DNA from: JAVWPP01 sp036635835
Lineage (GTDB): Bacteria > Bacillota > Clostridia > TANB77 > CAG-465
DNA: 15,582 nucleotides
Direction: 5' to 3'
Assembly (NCBI GenBank): GCA_036635835.1
Contig: JAVWPP010000025.1
Coordinates: forward strand, 1-15,582
Made by a program: the position numbers and the translations under genes. The stretch's first letter is position 1, and every line of letters begins with the position of its first letter. Below, piece by piece: positions 6,174 to 11,297 of this stretch. The notes beneath the pieces were generated by a model. That model was given only the letters and a program-made list of their open reading frames with translations. It did not search any database and had not been told where the DNA came from.

Positions 6174-7344
6174 TTGAATAACAACAAAAGAGGAATAACA
6201 CTAACAAATTTAATACTACTTATAGTAATATTACTTATATGTGCAAGCTGCAGCATAATTACTTTATCTAAAAGAGACTACATAGAAGGCTCAAAGATAC
6301 AAAACTTAAGAAAAGATATAACAAGTATACAAAAAAATATAGAAGAAAGAAAAATATTAAACGTAGATTCTAAAATGCAAAAAATATATAATTTAGGGAC
6401 GCCAGAATTAACGAGAAAATATAAAAATAAGATAGGAATTTTAAATAATAGAGTAGTATATATAAATACTAAAAAGAATTCTTTAGATAAAAAAGAAATA
6501 GAGTGCTTAAGAACACTTGGAGTATACATAGTAACTACCGAGGGCGTAGTTATCCCCTTTGATATGTATTACGTAGGAGGAAAAAGGCAAACTGGCCTAG
6601 TTATCTCTACGAGTAAAGAAGATGAATTTAAAGGTGTAAAAAATACAAATCTTGTAGGTAATCAGTTTGTATTTGTAGATACAGCTAGTTTAGAAAAAGG
6701 ATATGTAGCAAGAGAAGAATATTCTAAAATAGATAAAGCAACTGTAAAACCATATAACAGCGTGCAAAAAGAAGAGTGCTTAGAAATATCAGAAAGCACA
6801 AAAGCATACGGTGGCTTTTATATAGCAAGGTATGAAGCTAGCTACTATAAAGGATCTATAGCAAGTAAAAAGTCTCAAAGAACAGATTTAAACAAACAAG
6901 AAGAAAGAGCAGATGGAATGCTAATGAACTTCGTTACGCAAAGCGAAGCAGCTAATTTTTCTAGAAATATAATTTCAAATAATACTAATGCAAAAACTAC
7001 ACTTCCATACCTTGCATCTTGGGACTCTATAGTTGCATGGATAGAAAAAGCAAATGATTTTTCTGTTAATAAAGCTTCTAAAAGAATCTCTACTGTTCAC
7101 CATGCTGAGCTTATAAACACTGGTGTTACGCAAGAAAGCAAGATAAATAATATTTTCGATCTTGCCCGGTAATCTTTCAGAAAGAACGCAGGAAAAAGAT
7201 TTAAATAAAGAAGATACTTTTTGCAGAGGCGGAAATTTTAAAACTGGTTTAGATCTAACATATGCAAGAAATGCAGAAGATTTAAAGCAAGCTGAAGTAG
7301 GTTTTAGACCTATGCTGTATATTAAGTTACAAGAAGAAAAATAA
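6174..7344 (+). CDS. Prepilin-like protein with formylglycine-generating-enzyme-like domain; needs a +1 shift at codon 332
   Basis: The N-terminus is a prepilin-like leader (KRG then ITLTNLILLIVILLI, residues 5-22), as in many surface proteins of uncultured Clostridia. After a unique region, residues about 212-388 match the FGE/sulfatase-modifying-factor (C-lectin-like) fold: GGFYIARYEASY, later NFVTQSEAANFSRNI, LPYLASWDSIVAWI and NNIFDLA. The frame then meets CGG-TAA (7167-7172). Skipping the C gives GGT AAT and continues as GNLSERTQ, RGGNFKTG and GFRPMLYI, the expected family C-terminus (AGN, RGG, GFRP). The joined product is 389 residues. Without the shift it stops at once and the fold loses its core strands. 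The start is TTG 6174 with AAAGGGG about 11 nt upstream; the nearer ATG at 6164 leads to a stop after five codons. FGE-like domains without catalytic cysteines often serve adhesion, so enzyme activity is not claimed. Confidence 0.78.
7167..7169 (+). other. In-frame CGG, putative +1 frameshift site 2
   Basis: Zero frame is CTT GCC CGG TAA. Skipping C7167 gives GCC GGT AAT, encoding the family-conserved Ala-Gly-Asn. The zero-frame stop codon comes directly after CGG. Confidence 0.75.
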
Positions 7345-7360
7345 AAAGCAAAGTAAAATA

Positions 7361-7430
7361 AAACATATAAAATATATCTACCTAGATACGAAAATACATA
7401 CTATGAGAATAAAAACTAACTCATATGTTT
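7361..7430 (+). repeat. Dispersed intergenic element, copy C (70 bp)
   Basis: Very similar to copy A along its whole length. AAACATAT (7361-7368) and ATATGTTT (7423-7430) form the ends, TAGATACG begins 22 nt from the left end, and ATGAG/CTCAT can pair on the right. It lies 16 bp after the FGE-like gene, which has no other obvious terminator. Confidence 0.8.
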
Positions 7431-7464
7431 CATAAAAAGCCCTAAACAATATATCTCGCATCAG

Positions 7465-7493
7465 TTGACATAACTAAGCGAAAGTGATATAAT
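7465..7493 (+). promoter_or_regulatory. Consensus SigA promoter of the filament cluster
   Basis: TTGACA (7465-7470), 17 nt, TATAAT (7488-7493): a perfect consensus pair. The transcript leader (about 7500-7537) contains CCAAA...TTTGG with the ribosome site beside it, related to the leaders at 9240 and 10272. Confidence 0.9.
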
Positions 7494-7546
7494 AAACATA
7501 TTGTAAAATTTAAACCAAAAATAAATTTATGTTTGGAGGACTAATT

Positions 7547-8074
7547 ATGAAAGAAAAAAGTTTTTTAAAAGACCTACTACAGTGCATTTGTACGTTCATA
7601 TCCATCATCATATTTGCAGGCGCAGTAGTAACTGTTTGCGTTACAAACACAGGTGGAAAAGTTTCTAAGTATTTAGATTATTCATCTAAAGTAGTCTTAG
7701 AACAAGAAGCAAATGGAAGACTAAACCAAAACGATCTCATAGTAACCAAAGAAAAAGAGACATATCAAGCTAAAGATTACATTTGGTATTTCACATCAGA
7801 AAAAGACACGCAGCTTGGCGAAGTAGAATCTATAGTTTTAGAAGAAACAGGCCCAGAGTACGATATTAAAGACGTAGACAAAAACGTATCAGACATCAAT
7901 GTAATAGGTAGCGTAGAGTACAAAGTACCAGCCGTAGGAAAGCTAATAGTTTTTCTTAAAGAAATACCTTTACTAGTTTACGCAAGTGGTGCATTATCTG
8001 TATCTATAGTAACACTAGCATGTAAGAAATTTTTAAAGAAAAACGAAAACGAAGAAGAAAACAAACAAGAATAA
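7547..8074 (+). CDS. SipW-like signal peptidase homologue lacking the catalytic serine motif
   Basis: A 175-residue protein that aligns by eye with the true SipW at 8686: N-terminal membrane helix (about 15-35), then NDLIVTKEKETYQAKDYIWYF matching DFILTEKAQEYNKGDVISFN (shown shortened in part), then VIGSVEYKVPAVGKLIVFL matching the VIGKMLCTIPLLG region, and a second helix (about 139-160) with a charged tail. The SGSM serine motif, the THRIV histidine motif and KGDANN are all absent, replaced by unrelated residues, so peptidase activity is unlikely. It may be an accessory or pseudo-enzyme partner for SipW. I chose ATG 7547 (MKEKSFLKD) because GGAGG at 7535-7539 is 7 nt upstream; the in-frame ATG at 7529 has no ribosome site. 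It is the first gene of the filament cluster, with its own terminator. Confidence 0.7.
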   Translation: MKEKSFLKDLLQCICTFISIIIFAGAVVTVCVTNTGGKVSKYLDYSSKVVLEQEANGRLNQNDLIVTKEKETYQAKDYIWYFTSEKDTQLGEVESIVLEETGPEYDIKDVDKNVSDINVIGSVEYKVPAVGKLIVFLKEIPLLVYASGALSVSIVTLACKKFLKKNENEEENKQE

Positions 8075-8088
8075 AATAAACAAGAATA

Positions 8089-8122
8089 AAAAGGGACTAT
8101 CTATATTTAGATAGCCCCTTTT
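8089..8122 (+). terminator. Rho-independent terminator in the filament cluster
   Basis: AAAAGGG-CTATCTA (8089-8103) pairs with TAGATAG-CCCTTTT (8108-8122), with one A-C mismatch and a TATT loop. The next promoter begins 4 bp later. Confidence 0.85.
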
Positions 8123-8125
8123 CAG

Positions 8126-8154
8126 TTGACATAAACCACATACTATGGTATAAT
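8126..8154 (+). promoter_or_regulatory. SigA promoter of the acidic repeat protein and sipW
   Basis: TTGACA (8126-8131), 17 nt, TATAAT (8149-8154). The end of the spacer, ACTATGG, is shared with the promoters at 9201 and 10233. Confidence 0.92.
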
Positions 8155-8206
8155 AAACAATGAAATAAAATAAACAAACCAATAATTAATATTAGGTGGT
8201 GTAAGT

Positions 8207-8629
8207 ATGATTAAAAAAAGCAAAATTATATGCGCGTTAAGCATGGTAACAATACTTGCTGCTTTTGGAAGTACAATAAGTACTTCAGACGCTTCATTTA
8301 AGCTAGAAGCAGAATCTTTTTCTACAATTACGTATACAGAAGAAGTAAAACCAGTAGAAGAAGCAAAACCAGTAGTAGAAGAAGTAAAAGAAGCAGTAGA
8401 AGAAACAAAGCAGGTAGAGGAAATACAACAAGAAGAAGTAAAACCGCAAGAAGAAACAAAACCAGCGGAGGAAGTTAAACCAGTGGAAGAAACAAAACCA
8501 GTGGAAGAAGTTAAACCAGAAGAGGAAGTTAAACCAGAAGAAGAAACCAAACCGGTAGAAGAGACAAAACAAGAAGAGGAAACAAAGCAAGAAGTAGAAG
8601 AAACTAAGCCAGCAGAAAACCAAAACTAG
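8207..8629 (+). CDS. Secreted acidic Pro/Glu/Lys-repeat protein with SipW-type signal peptide
   Basis: A 140-residue protein. Residues 1-28 form a signal peptide (basic MIKKSK, hydrophobic core) followed by SDASF, the same motif as in the TasA-like paralogues at 9283 and 10316, suggesting processing by the SipW encoded next. From about residue 45 to the end it is a degenerate repeat of the form EE(V/T)KPVEE, almost only E, K, P, V, T and Q, with no predicted globular fold. It is probably an extended, disordered surface or matrix component. The ribosome site is AGGTGG. The repeats are varied at DNA level but could still change length by recombination. sipW follows 56 bp later with no terminator between them, so the two are likely co-transcribed. 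Confidence 0.75.
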   Translation: MIKKSKIICALSMVTILAAFGSTISTSDASFKLEAESFSTITYTEEVKPVEEAKPVVEEVKEAVEETKQVEEIQQEEVKPQEETKPAEEVKPVEETKPVEEVKPEEEVKPEEETKPVEETKQEEETKQEVEETKPAENQN

Positions 8630-8685
8630 ATACGAAAGTAATATATATAATGTAATACAAATAAATTAAAGAGGAGATATAGTAT

Positions 8686-8700
8686 ATGAAAATATTTAAA
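8686..8700 (+). other. Intergenic core resemblance nearby
   Basis: Just upstream (8626-8637), CTAGATACGAAA overlapping the stop codon of the acidic repeat gene repeats the core of the intergenic element, but no terminal inverted repeats flank it. I mark it only as a possible remnant and do not count it as a copy. Confidence 0.15.
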
Positions 8701-9159
8701 AAAGTATTAGCAGGAATATTTGCAATAATATTAATTAGTATGGCAGGATTAGTTGGAATATGTCAAACAGAAAAGTACGAAGGTTTAGTTATAACTTCAG
8801 GTTCTATGGTACCAACGCTAGAGGTAAAGGACTTTATATTAACAGAAAAAGCACAGGAATATAACAAAGGAGATGTAATTTCTTTTAACGTAGAAGGACA
8901 AGACATAACAACGCATAGAATTGTTGAAGTAACAGAAGAAGGCTATGTAACTAAAGGAGATGCTAACAACAGTGAGGATACAGAAGTAGTTAAAGAGGCA
9001 GATGTAATAGGTAAAATGCTTTGCACTATTCCGCTACTTGGAACTATATATATGCTAATTACAAGTATATCTTTTGATGTATATCTAGGAATTGGATTAA
9101 TTGCTCTTGGAACAATAGTATTTCTTGTTGTTTACGAGTATTTATGCAAAAAAGAATAA
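8686..9159 (+). CDS. sipW: SipW-type (ER/archaeal-like) signal peptidase I
   Basis: A membrane serine protease that removes signal peptides, in the SipW class that matures TasA and TapA of Bacillus biofilm fibres. The 157-residue protein has an N-terminal helix (about 7-25), the SGSM motif (38-41, catalytic Ser40), THRIV with His77 in place of the bacterial lysine (the hallmark of SipW), KGDANNSED (90-98) with a conserved Asp92, VIGK near 106-109, and two C-terminal hydrophobic stretches. Its likely substrates are the adjacent proteins with the SDASF motif. GAGGAG precedes the ATG. It is co-transcribed with the acidic repeat gene and followed by a strong terminator. Confidence 0.92.
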   Translation: MKIFKKVLAGIFAIILISMAGLVGICQTEKYEGLVITSGSMVPTLEVKDFILTEKAQEYNKGDVISFNVEGQDITTHRIVEVTEEGYVTKGDANNSEDTEVVKEADVIGKMLCTIPLLGTIYMLITSISFDVYLGIGLIALGTIVFLVVYEYLCKKE

Positions 9160-9161
9160 TT

Positions 9162-9190
9162 AAAAGAAGTGGTAAATTCCACTTCTTTTT
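9162..9190 (+). terminator. Rho-independent terminator after sipW
   Basis: AAAAGAAGTGG (9162-9172) pairs with CCACTTCTTTT (9179-9189) around a 6-nt loop, followed by a T-rich run. Confidence 0.92.
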
Positions 9191-9200
9191 TGTTTTTTTG

Positions 9201-9229
9201 TTGACATAAGTAAAATAATATGGTATACT
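9201..9229 (+). promoter_or_regulatory. SigA promoter of the first TasA-like gene
   Basis: TTGACA (9201-9206), 17 nt, TATACT (9224-9229), with the spacer ending in TATGG as in the promoters at 8126 and 10233. Confidence 0.92.
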
Positions 9230-9239
9230 TAAGAACGTT

Positions 9240-9274
9240 AAAATAATTAAATCCAAAAAATAATTTTTGAGGAG
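9240..9274 (+). promoter_or_regulatory. Conserved 5' leader, copy 1
   Basis: This 35-nt leader is identical to 10272-10306, upstream of the second TasA-like gene. It contains a CAAAAA/TTTTTG hairpin (4-nt loop) whose 3' arm touches the GAGGAG ribosome site, so the site's access could be controlled. Related versions precede 7547 and, more weakly, 8207. Confidence 0.65.
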
Positions 9275-9282
9275 CGATCTAT

Positions 9283-9858
9283 ATGAAAAATGTAAAAATG
9301 AAAAAAGCAGCAGCAGCTATATTAGCGGCAACACTTGTAGCAGGTACAGCAGGAATTCTAATTAATAAGTCAGATGCATCATTTAAATTCGTAGCAGAGC
9401 AGCAAGGCACATATGATGCGGCTAAGTTTGCAGTAGAAATATACGAACTTGGTAATGCAAGCAATAAGATAAAATTAGACGGTGCAACATTAAATGGAGA
9501 TAAAGTAGAAATTCCAGTTAAAATAGGAGCAAAAGAAATGTTACCTAATGCTTGGATAGGAAAAGGAGTTAATATAAAAAATAATTCTTCTGTTCCTATA
9601 AACGTTAAAGTTGAAAAAGAAGAACTTACAGATAAAACAGTTTCATCAAACTTAGAATTATCTAATAGATTAGATTTTTATGAAAAAGATAATGAGTTAA
9701 GTGGAATAACTATTAAGCCAGGAGAAAATAAAAATGTATCTTTTGATTTTAAATTTAGAAACACACATGATTTTGCGAATAAGCAAGGTGCAGATAATCC
9801 AGCTATAAATGGAGAAGTAATATATAGTTTCAAACTAGATATAGCGCCAAGTAAGTAA
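9283..9858 (+). CDS. TasA/CalY-like secreted filament protein, paralogue 1
   Basis: A 191-residue secreted protein. Residues 1-32 form the signal peptide (basic MKNVKMKK, Ala-rich core, then NKSDASFKF), shared almost exactly with the paralogue at 10316. The mature part is a beta-rich domain with features of the TasA/camelysin group: FAVEIYELGN, a central GKGVNIKNNSSVPINVKVEKEE (conserved idea: a structural 'ikN-ss-pinv' strand), then GITIKPGENKNVSFDFKF and a final strand. TasA-family subunits form extracellular fibres. It is distinct from paralogue 2 after about residue 45 (low identity), so the pair is old or diversifying. SipW lies directly upstream. It has its own promoter, leader and terminator, giving it independent expression. 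Confidence 0.78.
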   Translation: MKNVKMKKAAAAILAATLVAGTAGILINKSDASFKFVAEQQGTYDAAKFAVEIYELGNASNKIKLDGATLNGDKVEIPVKIGAKEMLPNAWIGKGVNIKNNSSVPINVKVEKEELTDKTVSSNLELSNRLDFYEKDNELSGITIKPGENKNVSFDFKFRNTHDFANKQGADNPAINGEVIYSFKLDIAPSK

Positions 9859-9864
9859 AATAAG

Positions 9865-9895
9865 AATCAAGCACATATTAGTGCTTGATTTTTTT
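9865..9895 (+). terminator. Rho-independent terminator after TasA-like paralogue 1
   Basis: AATCAAGCAC (9865-9874) pairs perfectly with GTGCTTGATT (9881-9890) around ATATTA, followed by T residues. Confidence 0.93.
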
Positions 9896-9906
9896 CATTT
9901 ATACTA

Positions 9907-9935
9907 TTGACTTAATTCTTTATATATGATATAAT
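9907..9935 (+). promoter_or_regulatory. SigA promoter of the small RNA gene
   Basis: TTGACT (9907-9912), 17 nt, TATAAT (9930-9935). The predicted start of transcription (about 9941-9942) is the first base of the RNA's closing stem. Confidence 0.85.
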
Positions 9936-9940
9936 ATATA

Positions 9941-10010
9941 AGAATTCAATGAAGATGCACCGGAAGCTGGCTTATGCTGGCAACCAATTGTCTAGTTGAA
10001 TTCTTTTTTT
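9941..10010 (+). ncRNA. Self-contained small RNA (about 65-70 nt), family unknown
   Basis: AGAATTCAA (9941-9949) pairs with TTGAATTCT (9996-10004), closing a 46-nt interior and ending in a seven-T tract, so the closing stem doubles as the terminator. The interior is GC-richer than its surroundings and can form CCGG-AAG / CTT-(ATG)-CTGG with a CTGG loop (about 9960-9980), followed by GGCAACC. There is no ORF with a ribosome site. It is not a tRNA (no T-loop), and I do not recognise a riboswitch, SRP RNA or tmRNA motif. It lies between the two TasA-like genes; a link to them is only positional. Confidence 0.65.
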
Positions 10011-10042
10011 ATGCCTTTAATTTTATACATAGATATATATTT

Positions 10043-10089
10043 GCAACTTTTTTTCTACTTAAATATTAGATTAAGAAAAAAAAGGTTGC
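10043..10089. repeat. Long A/T-rich inverted repeat in the 10011-10232 spacer
   Basis: GCAAC plus a T-run (10043 on) pairs with an A-run plus GTTGC (ending 10089). Related GCAACTTTTTTT blocks recur near 10189 and, as ACAACTTTTT, near 10210. No gene is visible in 10011-10232. Function unknown. Confidence 0.35.
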
Positions 10090-10232
10090 TTTCTATGTTT
10101 TGAAAAAAAATATATTTATACTTTTTTTACTCTAATATAATATATAATTAAGTATTTTAAGGCCATATAACCTGCATTTAAAGCAAATTAGCAACTTTTT
10201 TTGCAAAATAACAACTTTTTCAAAGAAAAGTG

Positions 10233-10261
10233 TTGACATAATTAAAATACTATGGTATACT
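10233..10261 (+). promoter_or_regulatory. SigA promoter of the second TasA-like gene
   Basis: TTGACA (10233-10238), 17 nt, TATACT (10256-10261). The spacer ends in ACTATGG, as at 8126. Confidence 0.92.
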
Positions 10262-10271
10262 TATTGAGGTC

Positions 10272-10306
10272 AAAATAATTAAATCCAAAAAATAATTTTT
10301 GAGGAG
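10272..10306 (+). promoter_or_regulatory. Conserved 5' leader, copy 2
   Basis: Identical over 35 nt to the leader at 9240-9274, including the CAAAAA/TTTTTG hairpin beside the ribosome site. Confidence 0.65.
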
Positions 10307-10315
10307 TGTATTTAT

Positions 10316-10891
10316 ATGAAAAATGTAAAAATGAAAAAAACAGCAGCTGCTATATTAGCAGCAACATTAGTAGCAGGGACAGCAGGTGTTTTAATTAACA
10401 AATCGGACGCGTCATTTAAATTCGTAGCAGAACAACAAGGCACATACGAGGCAGCTAATTTTACAGCAGAAATTTGTGCGGTAGACGCACTAGGTAATCA
10501 AATAGGTACTCCAATTTCTTTAGGAAGCACAACAACAGGCGGAGCAGTTAAATTACCAGTAAATCTATCAGCAGATAATTTAATTCCAGGAAATAGCGTA
10601 ACGAAATGTTTCGAAATTACTAACACAGGAAGCGTTAACCAAAACGTAGAATTAACTTCTAAATTAGAACCAACAGATCCAAGTAATAATGCATGTGTAG
10701 AACTTGCAAAGAGAATGACTATTGAAAATAATTTAGGTAGTGTAGTTCTAGAGCCAGGAGACACAGTATCCGTTACAGTATTAGTAAATTTCCCAAATGG
10801 AACAGACGTAGTAAATAATCAAGGATCAGACAACGCAGCATCAAGCGGAAGTGTAAATGCATATTTAAACTTACAGATAAAAGATAGGTAA
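10316..10891 (+). CDS. TasA/CalY-like secreted filament protein, paralogue 2
   Basis: A 191-residue paralogue, the same length as the product at 9283 and nearly identical to it over residues 1-45 (signal peptide, SDASFKFVAEQQGTY). The mature domain diverges strongly. It shows the usual order for the group: an early strand with a Cys (FTAEICAVDALGN), VTKCFEITNTGSVNQNVEL in the middle, VVLEPGDTVSVTVLVNFP, and a final NAYLNLQIKD strand. The NTGS...V-P/N-V pattern and the PGD-before-strand pattern are typical of TasA/camelysin proteins. Three cysteines (about 48, 99 and 124) are absent from paralogue 1, so a disulfide is possible. The two proteins probably form different subunits or alternate filament types processed by SipW. 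Promoter, leader and terminator are its own. Confidence 0.78.
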   Translation: MKNVKMKKTAAAILAATLVAGTAGVLINKSDASFKFVAEQQGTYEAANFTAEICAVDALGNQIGTPISLGSTTTGGAVKLPVNLSADNLIPGNSVTKCFEITNTGSVNQNVELTSKLEPTDPSNNACVELAKRMTIENNLGSVVLEPGDTVSVTVLVNFPNGTDVVNNQGSDNAASSGSVNAYLNLQIKDR

Positions 10892-10934
10892 GTAAATAAA
10901 AAATAAAAAAAAGAAAAAAGAAAAAAACAAATTA

Positions 10935-10970
10935 AAAAATTCAGCTATATTAATATATAGCTGAATTTTT
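10935..10970 (+). terminator. Rho-independent terminator after TasA-like paralogue 2
   Basis: A 16-bp perfect inverted repeat (10935-10950 with 10955-10970) around a TAAT loop, ending in T residues. Confidence 0.92.
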
Positions 10971-11003
10971 CTTTGTAAAAATATACAAAATGTAGTTTAC
11001 CTC

Positions 11004-11032
11004 TTGACAAACATTTAAATAAATGATAACAT
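11004..11032 (+). promoter_or_regulatory. SigA promoter of the T-box/asnS transcript
   Basis: TTGACA (11004-11009), 17 nt, TAACAT (11027-11032). The -10 box is weaker, but the -35 box is perfect and the T-box leader starts just downstream. Confidence 0.75.
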
Positions 11033-11045
11033 ATAATGTATAAAT

Positions 11046-11272
11046 GCTAAGATAAAGAGAAGTATAATAGAAAACTAGCTATAGAGATAACATGTCATGG
11101 GCTGTAAGCATGTTTAGCAAAAACTATTAGAATAACAACTTTGGAGCAGGCTTATGCAAAGTAAGCACGTTAAACTACGTTAAGTTAATGAGAAATAAAT
11201 AGGGTGGCACCACGAAGATATATAATCTCTCGTCCCTTGTATGTATAGCATGCAAGGAGCGGGAGTTTTTTG
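11046..11272 (+). promoter_or_regulatory. T-box riboswitch (tRNA-Asn sensing) with terminator/antiterminator
   Basis: Uncharged tRNA binds this leader and stabilises the antiterminator, allowing asnS transcription. Visible parts: Stem I base (GCT...AAAG at 11046-11057 with CTTTGGAGC at 11139-11147), distal stem AACATG/CATGTT around 11089-11114, the specifier region AATAACAA (11131-11138) containing AAC/AAT, both asparagine codons, the T-box AGGGTGGCACCACG (11201-11214), and a long terminator (11227-11272) ending in six T residues. The T-box AGGG can pair with CCCT of the terminator arm (about 11233-11237), the expected switch. Asparagine specificity is supported by the downstream gene. Confidence 0.93.
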
Positions 11273-11297
11273 TATGTAAAAATAAAGGAGTGAAATC

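Noticed and set aside
8303..8623. Minus-strand open frame rich in Phe/Trp/Leu opposite the acidic repeat gene
   Set aside because: It mirrors the low-complexity GAA/GTA/CCA repeats of the plus strand and has no ribosome site or start context.
8626..8650. A fifth copy of the intergenic element (CTAGATACGAAA core)
   Set aside because: It lacks both terminal inverted repeats, and its left side is coding sequence of the acidic repeat protein; only the 12-nt core matches.
9941..10010. tRNA or unusual tRNA reading CGG encoded by the small RNA
   Set aside because: A 7-bp acceptor-like stem and a CCG triplet are present, but there is no T-loop, no U before the CCG in a 7-nt loop and no CCA end; the stem also ends in a terminator T-tract.
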